DNA from: Scleromatobacter humisilvae
Lineage (GTDB): Bacteria; Pseudomonadota; Gammaproteobacteria; Burkholderiales; Burkholderiaceae_C
Length of the DNA stretch: 64,000 bases
Direction of reading: 5' to 3'
NCBI RefSeq assembly: GCF_023231945.1
Contig: NZ_JAJLJH010000014.1
Location: 1-64,000 of the forward strand
In this document: positions 33,834 to 42,905 of the stretch, one piece after another
Layout of the letters: each line of letters opens with the position of its first letter
Position numbering within the stretch: position 1 is the stretch's first letter
The notes under the pieces: generated by a model
Database searches by the model: none
What the model saw: the letters and a program-made list of their open reading frames with translations, nothing else
What the model was told of the DNA's origin: nothing
Program-made: the position numbers and the translations under genes

Positions 33834-36290
33834 ATGCCGCGCGTTGCCACGATTCCTGTACGCAGCCTCTGCTTCGCGATGGTCGTCGGTGCGCTCGCGG
33901 CCTTGGCACGCGCGCTGCTGCAGCCCCTGCTGGGCGACGCACTGCCGTTCGTCTTCGCCTTTCCTGCCATCGCGCTCGCGTCTTCCTTGTGGGGCGCGTC
34001 CGCGGGGCTGGCGGCCGCACTCGTGGCGGCCCTGGCTGTCTGGATGCCGGCCATTCCGCCCGCGATCGCGCCGCAATACGAGGCCATCCAGTTTGCGTGT
34101 TTCGCGCTGGCGTCTGTCGTGACCGCAATGGTGTGTGGCCGGCGCTTGCCGGTGCCTGCAGACATCACGACGCCCGCAAGACCCGAGACACCGTTGACCA
34201 CCTGGCTGCGAGCGGTTCTCGCGTTCGCCGTATTCGTCCCCCTGGCGGCGCTGGTAGGCGTCTCATGGTGGACGCTCGATCGCGCGCAGGCGGCCTCCAA
34301 CGCGAGCCTGGTCCACGCCAGTGATCTCGCCTTCCGCCACGCAGAGAGAACCTTCACGGTGGCCGAGGAGATCGCGCGCCGCGTCGAAGGCGCCACCCGC
34401 CTGTCGGACGCAGAGGCGCGTGCGCTGGAACCTGCTATCCACGTTCGGCTGGCGGACATGACGGCTGGCGTGAGCGCCGTCGTGAATGCCAGCGTCTGGA
34501 GCAGCAGCGGATCGGTTCTCGCACGAAGCGACGCCTTTCCGGTCGATCGGTCTTTCTCGATTGCCGACCGTCAGTACTTCCAGGTGCTGCGCGATGCGAG
34601 GCTGCCGGTGGCGGTCAGCCAGGTCATGGTCGGGCGGCAGTCCGGAAAGAATGTACTGAGCGTCGCGATCCGGCGGCAGTCGGAGTTGGCAGCCTTCGCC
34701 GGCGTCGTGAGCGTGACCCTCGCACCGTCCTAATTCAGCGACTACTACGGGTCCCTCGCGCACGAGGAGCCGACACTGGCGACGTTCGCCTTGCTGCGTA
34801 CCGACGGAGCTGTGCTTGCGCGATGGCCTGTCGATGCAAGAGCGGGCGACCTGGCGAGCGATGCGCAACTGCTGAAGCTGATCGGAACGGGCGCGGCGTC
34901 GGGTGCGTTGACGGTGGCGGGCGACGCAGGACGCGGCGTGCAGTCGGCCAGCTTCCGACGCGTCGGTGACCTGCCGGTCTACGTCGTCGCGGGCGTCAGC
35001 CGGTCAGCCATGCTCGGCGGATGGGCGAAGACGGTCGGGATGCTCGCGGTGATCATGCTGCCCATCACGGCGGGGCTGGTGTACGTGACCTGGGTCGCGC
35101 TTCGCAAGACACGGGTCGAGGCCGCGATTTCCCGGCAACTTCGCGAGGAGGTGCATGCGCGTGCCGACGCGGAGCGCCGCATCCTGGAATCCCAGCGCCT
35201 CGAGACGTTGGCGGTGGTCACGGGAACCGTCGCGCATGACTTCAACAACATGCTGGCCATCATCACGTCCAGCATCCACGTCCTCAAGCTTCGCAAGCCG
35301 GAGCTCGCGGACGAAAAGTCGATCGGAGCCATCTCGCGTTCCGTGCAGGCGGGTGTCCGGCTGACCCGACAGTTGCTCTCTTTCTCGAAGAAGCAGGCCC
35401 TGAGGCCGGAGGTCATCCGCTTCCAGTCCTGGCTTCCCGCAGCGGACGCACTCATGCGGGCCACCCTGGGCGCCAGCGCGCGGTGGATCGCGTCCGTCGA
35501 TGACGACACCCTTCCGGTGAGCGTCGATGCAGGTGAGCTGGAGTTGGCGCTCGTCAACATCGTGCTCAATGCGAAGCACGCGATGAAGTCCCCCGGCGAA
35601 TTGAAGCTCCATATCTCCAACGACGAGTCATCCCCTGCGGATGCGCCCATGGTCATCGTCTGCGTGATCGACGACGGGGAAGGTATCCCCGCGGAGGTGC
35701 TGCCGAACGTGTTCGAACCGTTCTTCACGACGCGCCAGCGCGGCGTCGGCTCGGGCCTCGGCCTGACGCAGGTCCAGGGCTTCTGCAGGCAGGCGGGCGG
35801 CAAGGTCACCATCCAGAGCGTCGTCGGCGAAGGCACGACCTTGTGTCTGCACCTGCCCGGCCTCTTGAATGCAGAGGTGGGCGACTCTCCGGCCTTGCAG
35901 ATCGTCACGAAGATCAGCGCGCGTCTCCTGCTGGTCGAAGACAACGAAGACGTCGGGAAGACCACGGAGCAGATGCTCCAGAGCTCGGGCGTCGAGGTCG
36001 TGCGGGTCACGAGCGCGGACGCCGCGCTGGCCTACCTCGCATCGGCAAACCCGTTTCCCCAGATCGTGTTGAGCGACATCGCGATGCCGGGCAGGATGAA
36101 TGGCATCGGCCTGGCGTCCGCGCTGAGCCGCCTTTATCCCGGGCTTCCAGTGATCCTGAATACCGGCTACGCCGATCAACTGGAAGAAGGCACCGCCAAG
36201 GGAATGCGAGTCTTTCAAAAGCCGGTGCCGCCGGAACTCCTGCTCGCGGAAATCCAGGAGTGCCTGCGCGACGTCTCGAACGGGGCCTGA
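33834..36290 (+). pseudogene. Hybrid sensor histidine kinase interrupted by in-frame TAA
   Basis: One continuous 819-codon reading frame for a hybrid kinase, broken only by a TAA at 34731-34733 (codon 300). The N-terminal part has about four membrane helices plus an extracytoplasmic sensor domain (to residue 299, ending VSVTLAPS). The frame resumes immediately after the stop (FSDYYGSLAHEEPTL) and continues through a second membrane helix. It then has a HisKA-type box with His468 (VAHDFNNML), an ATPase domain (LNAKHA, DDGEGIP, GSGLGLTQVQGF) and a receiver with Asp748 (VLSDIAMPG). Relatives have an aromatic residue at the interrupted position, so TAC to TAA is the simplest change. A TTG at 34791 could restart the kinase half. 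No partner response regulator is adjacent. Confidence 0.88.
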
Positions 36291-36303
36291 CGGAAGACGA
36301 CGC

Positions 36304-36421
36304 GCGAGCTCGGATCCGTTCAAGACGCTCGAATCCAGCGTCAAGCCGATCACGATCGACGTTGGGTCGCTGGACGGGAAGTGGCTGTTCATCTATCGCG
36401 ACCAGCACATCGCGACGGTCG
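36304..36421 (+). pseudogene. cyoA-like fragment (cytochrome o oxidase subunit II)
   Basis: About 40 codons read DPFKTLESSVKPITIDVGSL followed by DGKWLFIYRDQHIATV. This closely resembles the cupredoxin-domain region of quinol oxidase subunit II ([26 protein letters not shown]-type), but no start, signal peptide, membrane helices or remaining C-terminus are present. The usual DWKW is DGKW here. It lies directly after the kinase stop and is a decayed fragment, presumably left by deletion of a cyo operon. Confidence 0.75.
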
Positions 36422-36689
36422 CCGGCCCCAAGGCCAAGGCAAATGGCTCACCGAATGCGACGCCCGTCATCAAGCCCGTCAAAGTTAAATTGGCAATGCC
36501 GTCGCGGCCTGTGCCAGAGCAGGGCGAGGCACCGAAGGCTTCCGAACCGCGGCGCATCGACTCGTCGGCGCCGCCGCAGACAACCTCGTGGAAGTCTGGT
36601 TGCGAACTGCGCGATACACGATCAGCCCTATGCTTGACCAGAACGGCAAGTCCTACGCAGGGGACGGTTCGGCTAAGGAGATCATTGAG
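36422..36689. other. Uninterpreted stretch between gene fragments
   Basis: I see no intact gene. A plus-strand frame after a GTG at 36588 reads WLRTARYTISPMLDQNGKSY and AGDGSAKEIIEKTATG, which looks like real protein sequence of unknown origin. It soon runs into the reverse of the lpxR-like remnant. It is probably another gene scrap. Confidence 0.3.
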
Positions 36690-37064
36690 AAGACCGCAAC
36701 GGGCGCGTACGCGACGGGCGCTTTGCCCGGCTGCGCGTCGAGGTCGCTCGAGTACCCCGCCCCGGCGTACATGTACGACGCATAGGGCCGATCGGTGTGT
36801 TGCGGCCGCGCGATGCGCAGGTCCTTCGGAATGTAGGTCGCGTTTCCGAAGACCCAATGCCCGTCATCGGACTCCAGGGCGGGCTGCTCCATCGGCAAGC
36901 GGGAGGTGATCAGCGATGCGCCCTCGCGCAGCCATTGCCAGGCCATTGGGTGTCCCGCGGTAGGACTCGCTGACCGGCACCCCCATCGTGTAGCCGCGGT
37001 CGCTCGGGTGCCCAACCCTGCCCCAGGCATCGTTTTCGACGGCCCACGAACGGAACAAGGTCAA
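36690..37064 (-). pseudogene. LpxR/DUF2219-like outer-membrane lipid A deacylase remnant, frameshifted
   Basis: Minus-strand remnant in two frames. The first (from 37064) reads SWAVENDAWG followed by SDRGYTMGVPVSESY, matching the END...DRxYTxG start of LpxR-type lipid A 3'-O-deacylases. After a frameshift near 36950 the match continues with WLREGASLITSRLPMEQPAL, VFGNATYIPKDLRIARPQHT and DRPYASYMYAGAGYSS, corresponding to the family's YTPxD...DRPYAGW region. Signal peptide, catalytic C-terminal half and stop are missing. It is non-functional. Confidence 0.7.
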
Positions 37065-37130
37065 TCAGATCGAGCCCTCCTCTTGGCCGCTACGGGTTTG
37101 AAATCGACGGGACGCGACAGGCAGGCTCCG

Positions 37131-38060
37131 TCAGCGCGTCAGCAATTGCTGAAGACGAAGGCGGGTCACGCTGTTCTGTGTCGACTTGGCGGTGGTCGCC
37201 GTGGCTCTCGCGACGGCGGCAGCGGCGGATGCCGCGGTGGCCGCAGCGCTTGCCGGCGGCACTCGCGCGACCGCGAACGTCATCGTGTCCTTGTTGGTGC
37301 GCTTGGCGGTCACGAGACCGTCCGAGCTGGGGCCGGCAAAGCGATTGAGTGTCCAGTTCGGGCCGCCGTCCAGGCCGTAGGCAACCGTGAAGTCGATCGT
37401 CGACGAGAAGTTCGGGACGTCGGGCGCGTCCGACAGCGGATCGTTCGCCAGCGTCTCCGTCACGCCGATGACGGGCATCATGTAGGCGTGCCATGCGGGA
37501 TGCTTGTCGTCGTTCATCGTGTAGGGCAGCCCCGCGACGAGCGCCTCGCCGATGCCCAGGGTTCCCCGCAGCCCGTGTCGATCGGGCTCCGACAGCAGGG
37601 TGCTGCATTGCGCCGGAACCGGCGTGTTGTGGCTGAAGATCAGCGTAAAGGCGACATCGAACAGCCGGTGCTGCTCCTCGGACCACTGGGCCCCGAGAAC
37701 TGAGTTGTAGCTGAGCGAGTTTGCGAAGGGCCGGATGAAGCTCAGGCTGGGGTTGACGCCCTGGTCGTTCGTCACTTCCAGCGTCAGGTCGACGCTCATG
37801 ACAAAGTCTCCGGTCGTCAGGATGTTCAGGGCGTTCGTGTAGTCGGGTTGCGTCGTGCCGGCGCCGGCTTGAGCCTCGAAGCTGTCGTGCGCCGCCTTGA
37901 CGGCCGTCAGCACTTCGCACTGCACTTCGTCCACAACATCGCTTACCTTGGGCCGGAGGTCGTGGGAATCCGCGATGCTGCTGAACCTGGGCAGCGTCGA
38001 ACATCCGCACATCGCCGTGCAAAGACAGGCACCAATCGTCGTCATCTTGAATGTCCGCAT
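37131..38060 (-). CDS. Hypothetical lipoprotein
   Basis: About 309-residue envelope lipoprotein. The signal MRTFKMTTIGACLCTAMCGC has a lipobox-like end (MCGC). The mature part contains EVQCEVLTAVKAAHDSFEAQ and a beta-rich domain with DFVMSVDLTLEVTNDQGVNP and IDFTVAYGLDGGPNWTLNRF. The C-terminal ~45 residues are Ala-rich (AAATAASAAAAVARATATTA) and end with a basic segment. I do not recognise the family, though the layout is shared with other conserved lipoproteins of unknown function. It lies about 60 bases downstream of the S53 peptidase gene on the same strand and may be co-transcribed. Confidence 0.68.
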   Translation of the reverse strand: MRTFKMTTIGACLCTAMCGCSTLPRFSSIADSHDLRPKVSDVVDEVQCEVLTAVKAAHDSFEAQAGAGTTQPDYTNALNILTTGDFVMSVDLTLEVTNDQGVNPSLSFIRPFANSLSYNSVLGAQWSEEQHRLFDVAFTLIFSHNTPVPAQCSTLLSEPDRHGLRGTLGIGEALVAGLPYTMNDDKHPAWHAYMMPVIGVTETLANDPLSDAPDVPNFSSTIDFTVAYGLDGGPNWTLNRFAGPSSDGLVTAKRTNKDTMTFAVARVPPASAAATAASAAAAVARATATTAKSTQNSVTRLRLQQLLTR

Positions 38061-38121
38061 CGCTGCTCCTTGTAGTGGCATATCGTGATGGTGTCGAACG
38101 CGTGGGCGTCCATGGCTGGTG

Positions 38122-39750
38122 TCAAAGCAGGCGCAGGATCTGCGTGCCGACAGGGGTGCCGAGCCCGGTACACGGATTCCATGGCGCGCCGGCGGTATAG
38201 CCGTTCAACGTCTGGTCGATCCCGTTGTCACCCGAGACAACACTGCGGAAGGCGCCGTTTCCCGCGTTCGCGTAGAGGAACGGATTCAGGAAGCCCAGGC
38301 GCTTCTGCTTCGCCTGGCCGAGGCGCGCGACCAGGGCGGCCATGAGCGGCGCGACGGCGCTGGTTCCGCCTGACACCGTGTCGACCCCGTCGACTCGCAC
38401 GGCATAGTTCGTCGCGCACATCGCGATGTCGGGGACGCCCCGGCCTGTTCCGCCAGTCGCCAGGGAGGGCGGCATCTTCATCCCGGCTTGGTAGGACGGC
38501 ACAGCGACGACCTGGCTGATCCCGCCGCCGCTCGCCCACCCGCCCCCGTCAGGCTGCAGGATGCTGAATGGGCTTTGGTCGTTCCAGACGACATCCGACC
38601 CCGACGCCGGATCGATCTGCGTGCCGCCGCATCCCAGCACGAACGGGTCGCTGGCCGGATAGTCGACGTGGACGTGGTTATCCCATTCCTGCGCAGGCAG
38701 GTCGGCGGTGCCGTGGTCGCCCGACGACGCGCAGACGGTGATGCCCATGGTGGCGGCCTGCGCGAACAACTCCTGCAGCGACGCGAGCAGGCTTCCGGTG
38801 AGCATGTCTTCCGGCTTGCCCCAGCTGATGGACAGGACGGATGGCCGGCGCTCGGTGTCGTTCACCGCGGCGCTGATGGTGTCGAACAGGCTCTGGTCCG
38901 TCGATGTCGACCCAAAATACACCACGATCCGCGCGCCCGGGGCCACCGCACCGGCGACTTCGAGGTCGAGCATCGACTCGAGGTCCCCGAGGTCATCAGC
39001 GGAAGCGGGGTTGCCGCCCGGCGTGCCCGAGGCGGTGACGATGGTCGGCATCGGCAGGCCGACGCGGGCGAAGTAGGCCTGCAGGTCGGTGGTGCGGTAG
39101 CCGCCTCCCAGTTCGATGATGCCGATCGTCTGCCCCGAGCCGTCCAGCGCCTGGGCGGCCTGCTGCTCCGGGAAATCGTAGGTCTTCGCGAAGAAGGTCG
39201 CGGCAACCCCGTCGGCGGGCAGGTTCGCGTTCGGCGACGCGAAGGCGAGCGAGCGCAGGTGGGGTGGCGTCTTGCGACGTTGCCGGGTGTCGAATCCGAA
39301 GATGCCCGTGATGATCCGCTCGAGCTCGACGGGAACGAGGATCTCGCCCTGCCTGCCGCGGTAGTCGCCCGACACGTGGTGGTAGCGCCTGAGGTTGGCC
39401 GGGAAGGCCCGCAGGAGGTCGCCCAGGGCTCCTGCAAGGACAATCGTCCTCGCCAGCGTGCTGCGATGGGCGACGAGCAAGTTGTGCTTCTGCGCGTACG
39501 ACTCGAGCTGGTCGAGATCGTCCGCATGGGCGCCATAACGTGCGGTGATGTCCTCGTGGGTCGCGTAGTTGCGTTGCGCCAAGGGCAGTGCTGCCAGCGC
39601 ATAGGCATGGCTAGCCAGTTCGGCCGGATCGCCCCGGGAGCGGAGGCGGACGGTCAGCCTCGCGATCTCCTTGGGGTCGACAGGCCCTGCCGGACGCGAA
39701 TCGCGCAGGAGATTGCGGTGACTCTCCTTCAGCGCCACGAATCTGGTCAT
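38122..39750 (-). CDS. S53-family serine-carboxyl peptidase (sedolisin/kumamolisin-like)
   Basis: 542-residue protease with an N-terminal pro-domain (residues ~20-155) and the sedolisin catalytic core. The Ser-Glu-Asp set is complete: Glu258 and Asp262 (DLESMLDLEVAG), oxyanion Asp345 (CASSGDHGT) and Ser464 (SGGTSAVAPLM). These enzymes work at acidic pH. The C-terminal calcium site is altered. Where kumamolisin-type proteins have Asp in F-x-D-I-T and G-W-D-P-C-T-G, this protein has Ser503 (FRSVVSG) and Asn525 (PWNPCTG). No signal peptide is visible, as in kumamolisin, which is nevertheless secreted. A strong AGGAGAG ribosome site precedes the ATG. Confidence 0.9.
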   Translation of the reverse strand: MTRFVALKESHRNLLRDSRPAGPVDPKEIARLTVRLRSRGDPAELASHAYALAALPLAQRNYATHEDITARYGAHADDLDQLESYAQKHNLLVAHRSTLARTIVLAGALGDLLRAFPANLRRYHHVSGDYRGRQGEILVPVELERIITGIFGFDTRQRRKTPPHLRSLAFASPNANLPADGVAATFFAKTYDFPEQQAAQALDGSGQTIGIIELGGGYRTTDLQAYFARVGLPMPTIVTASGTPGGNPASADDLGDLESMLDLEVAGAVAPGARIVVYFGSTSTDQSLFDTISAAVNDTERRPSVLSISWGKPEDMLTGSLLASLQELFAQAATMGITVCASSGDHGTADLPAQEWDNHVHVDYPASDPFVLGCGGTQIDPASGSDVVWNDQSPFSILQPDGGGWASGGGISQVVAVPSYQAGMKMPPSLATGGTGRGVPDIAMCATNYAVRVDGVDTVSGGTSAVAPLMAALVARLGQAKQKRLGFLNPFLYANAGNGAFRSVVSGDNGIDQTLNGYTAGAPWNPCTGLGTPVGTQILRLL

Positions 39751-39789
39751 ATCGGCTCTCCTCTTTCCATCATGCCCTCATCGTCGGGG

Positions 39790-39827
39790 CGCGTCGCCAG
39801 GGCCACATCCTCAGCCCTGATGACGCG
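39790..39827. promoter_or_regulatory. Inverted repeat between S53 and 223-residue genes
   Basis: CGCGTCGCCAGGGC (39790-39803) and GCCCTGATGACGCG (39814-39827) are complementary at 12 of 14 positions with a 10-base spacer. They sit in the 181-base divergent gap. It could be an operator for the pair or a hairpin in the S53 leader; neither is established. Confidence 0.45.
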
Positions 39828-39931
39828 ACGAGGCACCGGCGGCCCTGGCGTCGATTTCACACCGTTAAAGGTCAGCGCGGCCAAGTGGCGAGATGATCCC
39901 GCATGTAGCCGATTCGCAAGATGGGTGACAC

Positions 39932-40603
39932 ATGCATCACGTCCATGAGGTTCGTACGCTGAGGCTCTTCCGCTTCGACGCGCCCGGAGGCACCAAGCTG
40001 CTCCTGGACGTGACGGGCATGGTGCCCACGTCCGGCTGGTCGCAGGCGCGGCTGGTCCCGCGGTTCGGAGCGCGCGAGCCGGTCGATGGCTTGTGGGAGT
40101 TCGATTTCGTCGCTCGCGCGCCTTCGGGCCTGGTTGTGGATGTCCCCCAGTGGACGGGCGCGACGCTGACCGTCGGCCGGCCCGACTGGTGCCGAGGCGT
40201 GCGGGTCTATGCCGCCACGAATGCAGAGACGACCGCGACGTTCGCGGCCGCGGTGCTCCTGCATGTCGACTGCGGCGACGCGGAGGCGCGCAAGCGTGAA
40301 GTACGCGTGACGCAGCCGGTCGCCGCGTACGAGGACAACTTCCAGTCGCTGGACCGCTCCACCTGTCGGCGGCAGCGCCACGAGCTGGTCCTGACGCTGT
40401 CCGGTCCCATCGAGCTGCCGATCCGGCGCGTCCTCGCCGACTTCGCCTGTTCGGCCGAGGCCGCACGGCTCGTGACCGAATATCCGCTGGGCGGCGGGGC
40501 GACGTGGCGCACTGCGTCGACGCTTCTCGAGCAACTCCAGATGGAACTCGGTGGCGACTTCCGGGCGCGCCTGGACGACCACATCAGCTGGATCGAATCC
40601 TGA
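39932..40603 (+). CDS. Conserved hypothetical protein, 223 residues
   Basis: 223-residue protein with no signal peptide or membrane segment. The N-terminal half (SGWSQARLVPRFGAREPVDG, then LWEFDFVARAPSGLVVDVPQ) is a beta-rich pattern that also occurs in uncharacterised cyanobacterial and proteobacterial proteins. The C-terminal half (LPIRRVLADFACSAEAARLV, LLEQLQMELGGDFRARLDDH) is helical and looks like a separate module. It lies between the divergent S53 peptidase and the downstream tri-haem cytochrome gene, with 69 bases to the latter. Function unknown. Confidence 0.65.
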   Translation: MHHVHEVRTLRLFRFDAPGGTKLLLDVTGMVPTSGWSQARLVPRFGAREPVDGLWEFDFVARAPSGLVVDVPQWTGATLTVGRPDWCRGVRVYAATNAETTATFAAAVLLHVDCGDAEARKREVRVTQPVAAYEDNFQSLDRSTCRRQRHELVLTLSGPIELPIRRVLADFACSAEAARLVTEYPLGGGATWRTASTLLEQLQMELGGDFRARLDDHISWIES

Positions 40604-40672
40604 GTCCTGGCGCTTGTCAGGACAACACCGCAACGCGCAGAATTCGCGCCAACGAGAACAGGGAGTGAGGCC

Positions 40673-42904
40673 ATGGCCAACAAGGCATTCCTTGCCGCAG
40701 TCGCAGTGCTCGCGCTGCCGATCGTGGCTTCCGTCTACGGCGAGGGCTCGAATCGCCCGTCGAAGCAGGACGAACTCGCCAGGACGAAGGCAGCGCTCGT
40801 GCAGGCGCGCGCCGCACTAGCCGTGGCATCCGGAGCGACGACCGGCGAGGCGCTGAAGCCTCATCCCGAACTCCTGGCGCTAGCGAACAGGCCGCTGCCC
40901 AACGGATGCGGCGATGGCAGCAAGGAGAGCTGGACGCATTGGCGCGAACGCGCCGTCGCGTTCCTGCTCCAGCCACACGTGGCAGGCGATGGCGAGGCCA
41001 AATGGGACGAACCCGTGCTGGATCCGACCGACGTGGCGACGCGATCGAGCCAGATCCTCGTCGCCCTCGATGCCTGTGCCGACGCGAACCAGGTGCCGCC
41101 GGTCGGCCTGATGGACGACCTGCACCGCTTCGCGGCGGCGCAGGCCAACGCGAACTTCAACGTCCCCAATCCGCAGCACCAGTTGGGACACGGCGTGACC
41201 GACGACGAATACCTGCGGCTCGCGAGCGGAGCGCTGGAGTTGCCTTGCCTGTTGAAGAGCCAGGAATTCCTTTCCGCGATCTCCAGCCCAGACGGCTACC
41301 AGCGCGCCTGGGATCTGATCCAGGCGCAGAACGCCGGCAATCCCGTCGTCTGCAAGGGCGATCCCAGCGTGAGTCCTGATGCGCCGTGGACGGTGCTGAT
41401 CTATCGGTCGAAGTTCCTGACGACGCCCGACAACGCCGGCACCCTTGGCCGCTTCTTCGTCCTGGCGCCTTCGCCGCCGGCCTATGCCTCCGCACCCAAG
41501 TCATCGCCTGCCGCGACGGCCAGCTACGACAGGTGGATCCAGTTCGGGATCTGGACGCCCGACGACGGCCCGACCGTCGCGAAGGTGGCGCCCAACAACG
41601 CCTCCATTGTGGCGTTCGCCACCCGGCCGGAGACGCCGTTCGACGCGATGATCGACTGGTTCCATTGCCCGGATGGCGAGTGCACCGACCAGCGGGCCCC
41701 CGATGCAGCGACGCTCGCCCACGGCGAGGACCTCGAGCCTGTGCCGGGCGCCGAACCTGCCGCGTCGGCCCCGATCCACCTGCACTATCGCCTCGCTGTC
41801 ACCGGCCAGGCGGAGGACTGTCAGCAGTGCCACAAGATGGCGCCGCTCAGCATCCACCCCCAGGCCGTCTACCACCTTGAGCACGGCGTGCTCCGGCGCT
41901 CCGGCGACCCCGAGCTCGATCCCACGGTCAAGGCGCTCAACGATCGAATCGCGGGCGTGGCCTACAGGAGGCCGCCACGCTGGCGCACGAGCAACAAGGA
42001 CCGCTTTGGCGATCCGCTCGATTACGGCAGCATCCCTTTCGGCCCCGTTCCCGGCACCTACGGCCTCGACAACCGCAATCCCGACTATCTGCGCGCCTGC
42101 GCCGCGCCTTACGTGATCCCGCCGGAGATCATCGATCAGTTCGGCAAGGCAATGAATTGCGCCGAGTGCCATTCGGGGCGCGACAAAGGCTACGGCATGC
42201 TGAACTATCCGCAGGCCACCACGAAGAAGCCCTTCGTGCCCATCGTCTCGGGGCCGAACGCCCTTTCCAACCGGAACTTGATACAGGCGCACATCTTGTC
42301 GGGCGTGATGCCTCGCGCGGGGCTTAAACCCAATCCACCGCCCCCCTTGCCCATCGAGGCGCGCGAGGCGCTGTACCGTTGCTTGTCGAAGGAATACCTG
42401 GACTTGACGACGATGACGGGGCTTTTCGTCGACGGATTCATGCCGGATGTGCCGGCCGTGCCCGCTGCGGCCCACGTCTTCGATGCCCACGCGGTGAAGA
42501 CCGCCGGCGTGCCGGCGTCGATCGTCGTGCCGAGGACGCTGCGGCTCGCGACCACGCCCGGGCCTGCGCAGCCCCCGGGCAATCCGGCGACGTTGTTCGA
42601 CAAGCATTGCTCGGACTGCCATTCGACCAAGGCGGGGGAGCAATGGGACGGGCCTTCATTGTTCGGCGTCGTCGGCCGCAAGATCGGCAGCACGGACTTC
42701 ACCGGCTACTCGACGGCCCTGCAGAGCCTCGGCCGCGATCAGGGCATGGTGTGGAACCAGGCGCTGATCATCGAGTTCCTGGCCGACCAGGACGCGTTCG
42801 TCACGAAGTACGGCAAGCAACCCGCGCAATCGGCCATGAACCTGCGATTTCCGGACAGCGGCATGCGCGCGGCCTTCGCGGCGTACCTTGCGACGCTGCA
42901 CTGA
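40673..42904 (+). CDS. Tri-haem cytochrome c family protein
   Basis: 743-residue exported protein with an N-terminal signal (FLAAVAVLALPIVASVYG) and three c-type haem motifs: CQQCH (383-387), CAECH (496-500) and CSDCH (646-650). The last haem lies in a class-I cytochrome c domain (HCSDCHSTKAGEQWDGPSLF, GVVGRKIGSTDFTGYS). The first ~370 residues have no haem and include a large unrecognised domain with WTHWRERAVAFLLQPHV. It is a periplasmic redox protein, but its partners and electron donor are unknown; no oxidase or dehydrogenase gene adjoins it. A GGGAG ribosome site precedes the ATG. Confidence 0.88.
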   Translation: MANKAFLAAVAVLALPIVASVYGEGSNRPSKQDELARTKAALVQARAALAVASGATTGEALKPHPELLALANRPLPNGCGDGSKESWTHWRERAVAFLLQPHVAGDGEAKWDEPVLDPTDVATRSSQILVALDACADANQVPPVGLMDDLHRFAAAQANANFNVPNPQHQLGHGVTDDEYLRLASGALELPCLLKSQEFLSAISSPDGYQRAWDLIQAQNAGNPVVCKGDPSVSPDAPWTVLIYRSKFLTTPDNAGTLGRFFVLAPSPPAYASAPKSSPAATASYDRWIQFGIWTPDDGPTVAKVAPNNASIVAFATRPETPFDAMIDWFHCPDGECTDQRAPDAATLAHGEDLEPVPGAEPAASAPIHLHYRLAVTGQAEDCQQCHKMAPLSIHPQAVYHLEHGVLRRSGDPELDPTVKALNDRIAGVAYRRPPRWRTSNKDRFGDPLDYGSIPFGPVPGTYGLDNRNPDYLRACAAPYVIPPEIIDQFGKAMNCAECHSGRDKGYGMLNYPQATTKKPFVPIVSGPNALSNRNLIQAHILSGVMPRAGLKPNPPPPLPIEAREALYRCLSKEYLDLTTMTGLFVDGFMPDVPAVPAAAHVFDAHAVKTAGVPASIVVPRTLRLATTPGPAQPPGNPATLFDKHCSDCHSTKAGEQWDGPSLFGVVGRKIGSTDFTGYSTALQSLGRDQGMVWNQALIIEFLADQDAFVTKYGKQPAQSAMNLRFPDSGMRAAFAAYLATLH

Positions 42905-42905
42905 T

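Noticed and set aside
36588-36785. 65-codon plus-strand frame as a real small gene
   Set aside because: It overlaps the lpxR-like remnant on the other strand and has no ribosome site; it is more likely a scrap of another decayed gene.
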